A DNA stretch of 64,000 nt from Tipula vernalis (taxonomy: Eukaryota > Arthropoda > Insecta > Diptera > Tipulidae), in the NCBI GenBank assembly GCA_958295665.1, contig OY282560.1:195853312-195917311 (forward strand), in the 5' to 3' direction. Numbering within the stretch: the stretch's first letter is position 1; each line of letters opens with the position of its first letter. A program made the translations under genes and the position numbers. Shown piece by piece: positions 35,475 through 45,983 of this stretch. The notes under the pieces were generated by a model. It was not told where the DNA came from. It worked only from the letters and a program-made list of their open reading frames with translations, and searched no databases.

Positions 35475-37400
35475 TTTAACTGGATTGCCATATTGGCACT
35501 TTCAATGTAAAAGGTTTGTTTAAGACTTCTGGGAAAAATGGAATAAAGGTTACCTCTCCCACAGCTTTCGTTCTCGCAACATGTTGAAATTTTTGAAAAA
35601 GCAATTGAATTCCGAAAACAACCAGCTTAATATAAATAATTTTAACTTATATTCATATTACCTTTAACAAAAAAAAAATGCTCAATTACCAGTATTCACC
35701 GTCCTGGGGAAAAAAAAGTATCCAGCTAGCTAAATTAGATATAAATTTTATAATAACCCAAACCTCCATATTATTGTTTCCGACTGAACCAAAGCAACAG
35801 CACACTGACAACAACAACAACATTCAAATTTAAAAAAAAAAAAAAAAAATAAAAGCGCCGGGAAATTCATAAACCAAAAATGAAAATTGGTGGAAAATAA
35901 CATTAAATGTGAAAAGGTTGTGAAAATTGTTTCTAAGACAAAATAAAGTAAAAGTAGAAAGGAAAAACCTGAATAGTGAATACGACATAAATAAAAAGGC
36001 AACGAAGAGACTTGAAACATTTATGACGATCATAAAATATGTTTCCAGAAAAGCATATAATTTTCCATCTTAAATTTTTTTTTTCCTTTTTCAAAACAAA
36101 ACATAACTGTATAAATATGTTTATGTGTGTATGTGTATTGTAATGTTATTGGGTATTTTATGTCATTCGATATTAACGTTGTTGTACGAGTAGGTTTGGT
36201 TTTGGTAACATGCTATGTATACAGTTCTACATACATTTTATTCTGTAAAAGTTATTGGATAATCAATGAATATTTTATTTTATTTTGCAAATTTATTGTC
36301 GGTATACACTGGGAAAGGATACGAGAAATTCAGGAAAAGACATTATGGCACATAACAAGAAAATGGTTACATCGAAAAGATTTTTGTTCCACTAAAATGT
36401 TCTTAATTTTTTTTCTTTTTTTTAACAATAAATAAGTTAAGATATTCTATTAAAGTTGTAAATCATTTTGGACATTTAATGTCTTTTTACGTTTTTTTTT
36501 TTAAGTTTTCTTTCGAGGTTTTTATTTTATTTATTTATTTGATTGATGTGATCTGATAATAGCACATATTACAATATATAGTATGTACGTGTAGCTCGGG
36601 AGAGAATATTTCAAGTTCATGCATAACACATTTTTTATATTCTGTTTAAATTATCTTGTTCCCAATTTTTTTTTTATTTTTGTGGGTTATTGTTGTTGCT
36701 GTTATTGTGTTTAGATTATTACATAAATTATTCAAAGAAGGGTTAAATGATTATCAGAAAAGGGATACGTTGGATAAATATTCATTTGTATGCGGACTGA
36801 TGAAAATCAAAATGTTTACATCTGCGAATCAATCAATTATTATGCTTAATACTTAATGCCACTTATGTGATGTATTTATTAAATTATGTGTCTGAATTAC
36901 AGGATTCAATCTGATACTCAAAGATGCTTTCCAAGACCGTTGTTTACTACCATTTTGATAGATAGAAAAATAAGTTTATATACATTGGGGCTCGTAATAT
37001 TAACTTGCTTCTTTAGGGTACTACTTGAGTACCCAATGTTAGTTCTCTCGATATTTGTTTTAATCTTAAACCTAATAACATTATTTTGAGACTTATATCT
37101 TTTATATTATTGTAACCAGTTCCATATAAGCAGGAAAGAAATGTATGACAATAGTACAATATTCATTTGAATTGGTTTGAACTGTGAATTCCAAGTACAG
37201 AATTGGAAAAATACAAGTACAATACAAATCTATAGTTTTGCCAATTTGAAGTGCATTGAGATAGGCCAAATTAAATCCAATTCGATAACAAATTCCAGAA
37301 ATCCAATAGAAAGTTTGACCCTACCGTACGCAATGATTCATATTTGAATCGTCGCTGTTTTCAACGTTTAAGTTTTCAAAACTGCCAAACTTGAGTATTG
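35475..37400. other. AT-rich non-coding stretch, no gene seen
   Basis: Contains poly(A)/poly(T) runs (35831-35848, 36490-36503) and ATGTGTGTATG microsatellite around 36116-36135. Frames in it are hydrophobic low-complexity strings without domains. Confidence 0.35.
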
Positions 37401-37691
37401 ATTCGTATTTAAAGGATCTTCCCCTTTATTGCATTTGCTTTTTTCCTTTCCATCGGATTCGTTTTTACTAGTCTAACAGCATTGAAATTAAATTAGTGTT
37501 GCTGTTAACATTATAAGTAATTTCGTGCGGTTTTATTTTGTAATAATTAATTTTCACCAAAGTTGTGTAAAAAAATTAAAAACTATTGTTAATTAGGCCG
37601 CACGCCTTAGTGATTTATTCGACATTGTCCAGTTCTATAACCTGGGAGAAAAAATCTTCTCCTCAATTAACATTGGTGACAGCGTGGGATA
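37401..37691 (+). repeat. Possible LTR end and primer-binding site, target of the FB insertion
   Basis: Sequence ending ATTAACA at about 37671 is followed by TTGGTGACAGCGTGGGATAC. Such TGGTGAC-type sequence after ...ACA is the usual LTR/PBS junction of fly LTR retrotransposons. The FB element is inserted about 20 bp downstream, and the sequence beyond its right target copy (GCCAATACTGACTAGTCG) would be the continuation. No second LTR was found; inference. Confidence 0.35.
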
Positions 37692-37700
37692 CAAACCAAC

Positions 37701-38172
37701 ATGTATGTGAAGATAGCCCGAAAACCAGCCCGAAAAATGTTTTTTCTATAAATTGGTTTGAGTCATAACTAAATACAATAAAAAAGCCTCTTATACCGAA
37801 AAATATTAAAAATTAACCTCCAAATCATACTCTATCCCGAAAAATAAAATAAAAATATTAAAAATTAAAAAATACCATTTGCCAAAATTGCAGAACGTTA
37901 ATTGTATCTTTGTGCTAGTACGTACGAGTATACTGTTTAAATGTATTAGAAAGTATCGTAAATAAATTGTAGTGCCTAGCTAAAATTTATCATTTCTTTA
38001 GAGATTGAAAATGAATTACAATAAACTCAAAAACGCAATTTCTCACAGAAAATGATGCTAAAGCTTATTAAAGTGTCTAAGTGGAACTAATGACGCTAAA
38101 CAACCAAAACTAAGAAATAGCATTACTACGAACATATGTATGTATACAATGAAAAGTTCATCACAAAAAAAC
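37701..38172 (+). repeat. Left outer inverted arm of the FB element
   Basis: Reverse complement of about 45560-45974. Shared blocks include AAATGTTTTTTCTATAAATT, CCATTTGCCAAAATTGCAGA and ACAATGAAAAGTTCATCAC. Repeated CCCGAAAA motifs (five or more) lie in its first 150 bp and may be transposase-binding subterminal repeats. Confidence 0.88.
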
Positions 38173-39617
38173 TCATTACATCAAATCATGAATCTCTGTT
38201 CACAGAGATTGCACCCTATAATGACATATACAGTTCGATTGGTGGGACAATTCTTGACATACAACCAAACACTTGTTGCCATATGATGGGGATTAGGCAT
38301 ATTTCTGGCGCCAAACTCAATCAACTAACCATATTCACAAAAAAAATCATTACATCAAATTATGAATCTCTGTTTACAGAGATTGCACCCTATAATGACA
38401 TATACAGTTCGATTGGTGGGACAATTCTTAATATACAACCAAACACTTGTTGCCATACGATGGGGATTAGGCATATTTCTGAGGCCAAATTCCGTCAGCT
38501 AACCATATTCACAAAAAAACTCATTACATCAAATCATGAATCTCTGTTCACAGAGATTGCACCCTATAATGACATATACAGTTCGATTAGTGGGACAATT
38601 ATTGACATACAACCAAACACTTGTTGCCATATGATGGGGATTAGGCATATTTCTGGGGCCAAATTCAATCAACTAACCATATTCACAAAAAAACTCATTA
38701 CATCAAATCATGAATCTCTGCTCACAGAGATTGCACCCTATAATGACATATACAGTTCGATTGGTGGGACAATTCTTAATATACAACCAAACACTTGTTG
38801 CCATACGATGGGGATTAGGCATATTTCTGAGGCCAAATTCCGTCAGCTAACCATATTCACAAAAAAATTCATTACATCAAATCATGAATCTTTGTTCACA
38901 GAGATTGCACCCTATAATGACATATACAGTTCGATTGGTGGGACAATTATTGACATACAACCAAACACTTGTTGCCATATGATGGGGATTAGGCATATTT
39001 CTGGCGCCAAATTCAATCAACTAACCATATTCACAAAAAAAATCATTACATCAAATTATGAATCTCTGTTTACAGAGATTGCACCCTATAATGACATATA
39101 CAGTTCGATTGGTGGGACAATTCTTAATATATAACCAAACACTTGTTGCCATACGATGGGGATTAGGCATATTTCTGAGGCCAAATTCCGTCAGCTAACC
39201 ATATTCACAAAAAAACTCATTACATCAAATCATGAATCTCTGTTCACAGAGATTGCACCCTATAATGACATATACAGTTCGATTGGTGGGACAATTATTG
39301 ACATACAACCAAACACTTGTTGCCATATGATGGGGATTAGGCATATTTCTGGCGCCAAATTCAATCAACTAACCATATTCACAAAAAAACTCATTACATC
39401 AAATCATGAATCTCTGTTCACAGAGATTGCACCCTATAATGACATATACAGTTCGATTGGTGGGACATTTCTTGACATACAGCCAAACACTTGTTGCCGT
39501 ATGATGGGGATTAGGCATATTTCTGGGGCCAAATTCAATCAACTAACCATATTCACAAAAACTGATTACATCAAATCATGAATCTCTGTTCACAGAGATT
39601 GTATCCTATAATGACAT
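38173..39617 (+). repeat. 174-bp tandem array with alternating monomer types (left arm)
   Basis: Monomers begin at 38173, 38347, 38521, 38695, 38869, 39043, 39217 and 39391, with a partial ninth from 39565. Two types alternate. A has (C/T)ATGATGGGG and CAATCAACTAACC. B has CTTAATATA, ACGATGGGG and GAGGCCAAATTCCGTCAGC. The order is A-B-A-B-A-B-A-A, a 348-bp higher-order repeat. Each monomer holds the small palindrome AATCTCTGTTCACAGAGATT (or a one-base variant). Because 174 is divisible by three, long repetitive open frames appear (38136-39134, 39156-39581); they are a by-product of the array, not a gene. Confidence 0.92.
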
Positions 39618-39712
39618 ATCATTATAGGGTACAATCCATGCGAATAGGGATTGCATGCGATAGGGATTAGGCATACATCTAGAATTTTGGAAAACCTAAA
39701 GAATAATTAGAT

Positions 39713-40560
39713 TTAAAACCTGGTATAGAGAACCATATGCGGATTAACAGCGACAGTTTTTGTGTTTCTTGCGATAGCTACATAGCGTTTTAAATCATCA
39801 TAACGACCCCATTTTCCGTTATATTTGCAGTAACTTACAAAATGTCCCTGTGAACCATTGGGTTCGTAACTGATGACGCTTGTCACGTAATAAGCAGTGT
39901 TATTATAACTAAGTGTTGGTTCAATATGATCCAATGTTAATTTCGGTCTATTTTCCGTTGGATACTCGGTATATATTGATAGAATTTGATTGTACTTTTT
40001 ATTTGTAATAATCATTTTATTTGAACAAGTTGGGCAAGCCTGAGGTGAAACTTCCTCTACGCATTGACCTAAATTTGTATATCCTACATCCATTAGTTTT
40101 AATAAATTTACGAGGAGGATATTTCTTTCTTCCTGGACAACCGTTTCGCAATTTTGGCAAGTTAGCTCAACGGTTAAGCTAGGAAGTGACTTAAGCACAT
40201 AAGCTGCAACATCCTGAATATTACAGTCACAGTTCGTTTGAACGCCAAATATCTCTAAAAGAATTTCTTTGCGGATTTAACCAGCCGATTTTAATTCATT
40301 GTTAATAATGCACTCAATAATTTGCTTAATTCTTCCTTTCATAATAGTACTGTTATTTTCTCCCAACACCCAAACTGCTGCAGCCAAAAGCTTGTACCAA
40401 GGAATCAAACGCGCAAGTGTTTAAGTAATAGTCGCATGTTTGAGTTCCATTTTGCAGAACTGGTAGTGATTTGTTTGTTGTTTTGGTTTTTACTAAAGGA
40501 AAGATTTTTTTTTTCACTACCTTATGCGGGCGTTTTGGAGTGCATAAATCGTCATTTGTT
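39713..40560 (-). pseudogene. USP-like cysteine protease domain at the C-terminus of the NOF-like protein
   Basis: Downstream continuation of the transposase gene. A Cys box reads YYLNTCAFDSLVQAF with its Cys codon at 40413-40415. After one frameshift near 40375 and one stop near 40277, the frame is open from 40198 to 39713. Two Cys pairs follow (CQNC at residues 14-17, CPTC at 55-58), which would bind zinc. Then comes a His box GHFVSYCKYNGKWGRYDD (His 119, Asp 134/135) and a stop after VLYTRF. Cys box, zinc fingers and His/Asp box in this order match peptidase family C19 (ubiquitin-specific proteases), in reduced form. All triad residues are still encoded. It could cleave ubiquitin-like modifiers or process the polyprotein; no substrate can be read from sequence. 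Whether it was fused to the transposase or a separate protein is uncertain. Confidence 0.68.
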
Positions 40561-43056
40561 TTTTAATTTTGACTCAGTACTGTGAACAAAGTAACAGAGC
40601 GCTCTTTAAATGGCTGGCTACTAATTTGTTTCAAAGTTGTCGAATTTAAAGAAGTTTTGGAATTTTTAGGGGTTAGCAACTCTATATTTTTTCGCTTCCA
40701 CACCTCTTGACACAACTGCGTGTCGTTAACCGATAATTCAACTTTACTTGGAGCGGTGGTGTTTAAAGATTTCTCTTTTATTGGTTTTTTAGGTATACCC
40801 GCTAAAATTTGTTTATGGACAACTAAATTTCGACCGTGAATATTTCTTACGAAACGCCCTATTTTAGTAGGTAATTTGCCGACATTACCTGAAGTTTTGA
40901 ATCTCCGTTTAATTATGGCAAAATAATTTTCAACGTGGCTGTTACTGTGTCTGACACCATCCTTTAAAATGCCACTCCATAAAGGCAAATACGTGATATA
41001 TTTTTTTAATATTAAATTTAGAAAAGTACGATTATATAAGCTATTTAATCCCCCAACTTCATAGCCATGTTCCTTAGTTGCACCTAAATCAACTTCATCC
41101 ATAATTGCTTTCATATCTCGATAATATGGGCTTTGCAAATATAGAGGTTTCATATTATCTCTAAGTTGATCCGATTTTCTTTGGCTCGCTGTGGTCGCTT
41201 CATAGATATTCATATCGCTTTCAATGATTATATGTGTTAATGAATCAAGCGAATCTTGAACTATATCGCTTAAATATTTTGATTTTAAAATTATAACAAG
41301 ATTCTTCCAAATATCTTTAATAGTTTCATAATTAGGTATCATGAATATCGATGCAAAAATCTCTTTCAATATTTTATGGTTTGATGGACACTTAGTAAAA
41401 TTTTTCTGTATATCTTCAGCTAATGTGTGTGCTAAATGACAACAACATAAATAAACCTTTACTGTCGAATCTTTTGATTTGTAACTCCAAGATTTATTAA
41501 CTTAGTTATGGGTTGCCGTTAGATATTCTATGATATCCATATTATTAAATGCACTTAATACTGAATTTAATTCAGCGAAAGAAAAATCTATGACTACTGA
41601 ATTAAACACAGGCCAATTTTTGCTGCCAAAACTTGCTTCGACAAATAATTTAAATGATCTGAGCCACACGCTAATAGAGTCAAATGTGTGACTCGAACTA
41701 ACCATGTCGGTTAATGGAAACGGTGAAGCGATGTCGGAGGTACTGGTTGTTGCAGCTATTACTAATGCATAATATAAAATTGTTCCGCATGGTTTAAATG
41801 GACGTCGAACTAAATTTCCCGTAGCGTCCAAATATACCGGTAGATCTTTGTTCTTAAATAAATCTTTCATTATTTTTAGAACATGATTCTGCGTTGCACT
41901 ATATGTCATTACTATAAATGGACGTCGCATAATTTTTTGTATGTACTTTCCATCACTTTTTACACCAATTTTCCATTCTTTTCACCAATTTTCCTCGGAT
42001 CTTATTTTTTTCAATACATCGTGAGATTTCGATTTTTGAATTGTATTATGTTTTTGAACAAAATCAGCATCTGCTTCTTCAATTAAATTTTCAGACACTT
42101 TCTCTACAGATTTTTCTGACAATTTCTTTTTATAAATGTCCCGATTATAACCCTTAGTCCAGTTAAATTTTTTTAATGGATGTATGATAGGACCAAGTGT
42201 AGCATGAACTTCAAATGTCCCGGAGCTTAAATTACGATTTATTAACTTATATTTCCGGCAAGTTTGTTCTAAATTTCTATCGCCACAGTAAGTTCTTATT
42301 GATATATGATTCTTAGAAATATCATAACCCTTTGTTTTTATAAGACATCCAGTTTGTTTCATTAGGGTTTCAGAAATTATGAAATTGTCCAAATACGAGT
42401 CTAATTTGTTTTCTTGCGGTATGTAAATTTTACTCCAAGTGTTGTCAGAGACACTTACAGTAAAATCACATTTTCTATAACTGACCTTATTTGTATTTTT
42501 ACTTATTGGCTTATCAATTAATCTTCGGTTGCACGATATTTCGCTACAATCCGGCATTGTGTTATCAACAGCAAGACATTCGATAGCTTTTTTTCACCTA
42601 ACTTGGAGTTTGATAAAGTGTGATGTTCATATAATTCAGTATCTTGGATTGAATTAAATTCATTTTCAAGAATCATATTGATTGCTGGAGTTTTAAAACA
42701 GGTATTTTTTTCTTCATTGTTTGGGCAACCATCACTTTCATAAATATTATCATCGGATTGGCTTGCCATGTTTGATGGTATACAGCTAAAACGTTATCAG
42801 CTCTACTATATCTAATATGTCTGTGCCAAATAAGATACAATTGGCAGCGATTTGAAATATTATTTTTAATTTTAACTGATTGACAAATTAAATTCATTTC
42901 TCTAGTATCACGTTTCGTCAAGTCTACATTACAAAATTGTAAATTATTTATTGCATTCTTTAAAGCCTGCACGCTTATTGTGCTTCTTTTCCTTTTGTAA
43001 TTATATCGAATGACACTTTTAACTTGATTTTTCATTTTAATTCTTAAACAGTACAC
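40561..43056 (-). pseudogene. MULE/NOF-type transposase, decayed
   Basis: Minus-strand gene in several frames. N-terminal part 43056-42673 is basic (KRKRST, LICQSVKIKNN). A middle part at 42769-41982 holds an acidic stretch and a region with CDFTVSVSD and TFEVHATLGPIIHP. The catalytic region 41930-40563 contains YLDATG (first Asp, codon about 41826-41828), VVIDFSFAELNSVL (second Asp, about 41586-41588), a C/H motif CCHLAHT (about 41440) and RHSNSHVENYFAIIKRRF (Glu, about 40929-40931). D-D-(C/H)-E with these contexts is the MULE transposase plan. One TAA interrupts at about 41502, and there are frameshifts near 42540 and 41950. Location inside an FB element with 9-bp duplication supports the NOF group. 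It would cut and join the inverted arms; this copy cannot make a full protein. Confidence 0.75.
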
Positions 43057-43783
43057 GTATGTATGTATGTAAGAAATATATGTAGAGTTGTCCTGGTAAA
43101 GGCCGAGTCGATCTTTATAAAGGCAAAGTTTTCAAAATAATTGAATCGTTGTTAAGGGATGTCCGAAATCAATAAAGCCACGGTCAATAAATATATTGAA
43201 GACAATATAAAATAAAATTGCTAAGAAGCCAAAGGCTTAGCAAACAATATAATCTGTTTTAAAGAATTTCCTAAATGAAAGCAGTGGTCGTAATTTATGA
43301 AAGCAAGCAAACTATAACCAGTAAAATGAGAATGTCCAAAATCAAGCGAAAAGTAGTAAAGTTTTTAAAAAAACTGTTTTTATGTTGAGCACAATAAAAT
43401 AAATAACAAAAATAACACGATGTAGCCAATACGAAGTCGAAAAACGCATAAAAATAAAATACGAAGAAATTTCCTTTTATACTAAACTCAAAAAAAAAAA
43501 AAAAAACGTTTTTTCCCATAGTAAAACGAATTTTAATCTGTAACGATTTTATTCCACTTGGAATTTGTTTCTATCATATAAATGCATAAGTAAAATAAAT
43601 TTTAAATTTTATTAAATATTAGAAGTATGTTTGTAGTACAGAATAGCATCACCAAGCCAATTTTATAAGTTGTTATTGTCATAGGTGCCATTTCTGAAAA
43701 CATAGATTTATTGTTTGGATATTGAAACTTAGCGGAAATTTAAACCTTCGTCAAGAAATACGCCTAATCCCTAAAAGTGTATT
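43057..43783. other. FB interior without recognisable gene
   Basis: AT-rich spacer upstream of the transposase gene. It probably includes its promoter and 5' UTR. An A17 run is near 43490-43506. A fragment of the tandem monomer (CGCCTAATCCCTAAAA, reverse orientation) lies near 43761, just before the zinc-finger block. Confidence 0.4.
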
Positions 43784-45279
43784 GGCTCAACCAGCGAATC
43801 AGAAACAAATTAACGTAATAATGCGATAAATGGGTTTTGCTTGTTACTGGCCAGCGAAACTTTAACAACTTTTTCGTTCAGTTTCGTTAAATATATCTGT
43901 CATTTAACAGAGCGAAAAATTACGTGCAAACTGAAGGAAATGTCAAATACCATCAAGTCATCTTGCTTATTCAAATATTTTTATTATTCTCGGTAAACAT
44001 TTTATCAGTAAGTAAAATTAATTTTCTTAATAAAATTAACTGTGAATCATTGTATTTTTGATTTATTTTTGTCACTGATCAGGTCGTACAACAATTAGAA
44101 ATGATCAGATCTGAGATTGATGTCAAGAAGGAACCAATGGACGAAATTAAAACGAATACTAATGAGAATTTTAATGTGGTTCTCTTGAATGGAAACAAAT
44201 ACTATCCTTGTTCGTTCGAGGGATGCAGAAAGTTCTTTAAGATCATCACACAAAATAGAACTCTTATGAAAGTTCACACTGGTAATAAATTGTTCAAGTG
44301 CACTTGACCAGGGTGACCGACCATTCCCTTGTAAGTGGACTGGATGTGATAAAAGTTTTAAATTATCAAGCGACCAGCTAACACATTTAAGAACCCATAC
44401 TGGGGATCGTCGATAAAAATGCACCTTTCCCAAGTGTTTTAAACAGTTTACCATGTCCTGCAACATACAGTAACTTATACTAGAGAACGGAATTTCTTAT
44501 GTAGCGTTTGTAATAAATCATTACTACGCCTGGTTCATCTACAGAGCCAAGAACGTATTCATCGCGGCGAAAAACCATTTAAATGCGGAATTTGTTCACG
44601 GACATTTACCGAACTCGTCCGCATTCAAACACAGGAGGGTCCACGAGGAATGCAACCTAACATGTAATTTCTATCAAAAATCTAATTTTAAAAATGTAAG
44701 AATAGTGTTTTCTGTTACAAGACGAGGAAGCTAAATTTAATAAAAAATTCGTTTCAGGAACATAATTTACAAGCACATATGAAATTTCACCCTGAATATG
44801 AGGATATACTTCACTCGAACGATTTGGACCTGAACAACAAAAATTTGTCGAAATTATTGAATAAAACAAGTTTCTTTTAAAAACACAATATTATATTTCA
44901 CTATCTGAGTTATACTCGGCCCATTTATCATCATTCAAGTTCACTGGACTTCCTTCCAGCTTCTTTTTCGTCAAATACTTATTGAATTGTGGCCGAATAC
45001 TAATAAACTTGGCAATTTTAGCCTTAAACTATTTCCACGTGTCTTGATCATAATTTTTCTTATCCTTGGTCATCTCTTTGTAATTCCGACCATATTAATT
45101 CATAAAATGAATCATCCGTAAACCGACCATTTGTGTGTGTATAAACAAATTGACATTGACAAATTGACAAGTTGTGTTACAGGTTCACTAGCCAACTTGT
45201 CATATTTTCCGTTAAAAAAAACTTTCGTTGTTTGCCGTAAAGGATTGACAAGTTGTATTACTGATTCGCTGGTTGAGCC
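43784..45279. repeat. Inner inverted repeat pair bounding the zinc-finger block
   Basis: GGCTCAACCAGCGAATCAG at 43784-43802 recurs inverted at 45261-45279. Related phrases lie close by on both sides: GTTACTGGCCAGCGAA near 43840, and GACAAGTTGTGTTACAGG near 45167 with a partner at 45247. The 1.5-kb block between them contains the captured zinc-finger gene. Confidence 0.7.
44040..44880 (+). pseudogene. Captured C2H2 zinc-finger gene fragment with retained introns
   Basis: The sequence opens with a likely intron 3' end (TTTTTGTCACTGATCAG, ending 44075) and exon VVQQLEMIRSEIDVKKEPMDE, which holds a VKKEP SUMO-type site. Zinc fingers follow: CSFEGCRKFFK (first His lost), CKWTGCDKSFKLSSDQLTHL...HTG, CTFPKCFKQFTMSC, CSVCNKS..LQSQERIHRGEKPFKCGICSRTF, and a last one. 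Stops occur near 44306 and 44416, with several frameshifts. A last intron seems retained, GTAAGAATAG (about 44696) to TTTCAG (about 44757). Splicing it joins YQKSNFKN to EHNLQAHMKFHPEYED. The C-terminus stops at about 44878. Multiple CxxxxC fingers suggest a TFIIIA-like transcription-factor gene. Retained introns argue against retroposition; the source gene is unknown. Confidence 0.65.
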
Positions 45280-45316
45280 ATATGGTTGTATGTCAAGAAT
45301 TAATCCACCACTCAAA
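44881..45316. other. FB interior between zinc-finger block and right arm
   Basis: Short degenerate repeats of the arm type (see 43784-45279). A small minus-strand coding-like phrase (near 44985-45030) is not assignable. Confidence 0.35.
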
Positions 45317-45974
45317 CTGTATATGTCATTATAGGGTGCAATCTCTGTAAACAGAGATTCATGATTTGATGTAATGAGTTTTTTGTGAATATGGTTATTT
45401 GATTGTATCTGGCCCCAGAAATATGCTTAATCCCCATCGTATAGCAACAAGTGTTTGGTGGTATATCAAGAATTGTCCCACCAATCGAACTGTATATGTC
45501 ATTATAGGGTGCAATCTCTGTGAACAAATATTCATAGTTTGATGTAATGTGTTTTTTTTGTGATGAACTTTTCATTGTACATATGTGCTTACTAATGCTA
45601 ATTCATAGTTTTGGGTGTGTTATGTCATTTCATGTACCACTTAGACACTTTAATAAGCTTAATCATTATTTTCTTTGAGAAATTGCGTTTTTGAGTTTAA
45701 ACAACTAAAATTTTTTTACGATACTTTCTAATATATTTAAACAGTATACTCGGACATACTAGTACAAAGATACAATTAACGTTCTGCAATTTTGGCAAAT
45801 GGTATTTTTTAATTTTAAATATTTTATTTATTTTTCGGGATAGAGTACGATTTAGAGGTTAATTTGTAATATTTTTCGGGATAAGAGGCTTTTTTATTGT
45901 ATTTAGTTATGACACAAACCAATTTATAGAAAAAACATTTTTCGGGCTGGTTTTCGGGCTATCTTCACATACAT
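45317..45974 (-). repeat. Right inverted arm of the FB element
   Basis: On the minus strand the unique outer part (45974-45560) is followed by one full 174-bp-type monomer and part of another (45575-45317). The left arm has eight. The monomer still has the CTGTGAACA/AGAGATT palindrome region in changed form. Confidence 0.85.
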
Positions 45975-45983
45975 CAAACCAAC

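Larger units (their letters stand above)
37692..45983. mobile_element. Complete foldback (FB/NOF-like) element with 9-bp target duplication
   Basis: Ends: the left begins ATGTATGTGAAGATAGCCCG at 37701, and the right is its reverse complement, ending at 45974. Immediately outside, CAAACCAAC occurs at 37692-37700 and 45975-45983, a perfect 9-bp direct repeat as made by FB and MULE transposition. The unique outer parts of the arms (37701-38172 and about 45560-45974) align with few mismatches and small indels. Inward of these come 174-bp tandem repeats: eight in the left arm, about one and a half in the right. The interior carries a MULE/NOF-type transposase gene on the minus strand and a captured zinc-finger gene fragment. 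FB-NOF composite elements of Drosophila share this plan. The intact duplication suggests fairly recent insertion, though the transposase is now broken. Confidence 0.88.

Noticed and set aside
38136..39581. Long open frames of 332 and 141 codons that could be read as a repetitive protein gene
   Set aside because: They are the 174-bp (58-codon) tandem array of the FB arm. The frame is open only because the monomer lacks a stop in that phase, and a monomer variant already introduces TAA.
40322..40585. Plus-strand frame across the protease region of the FB element
   Set aside because: Antisense to the USP-like coding sequence; no features of its own.
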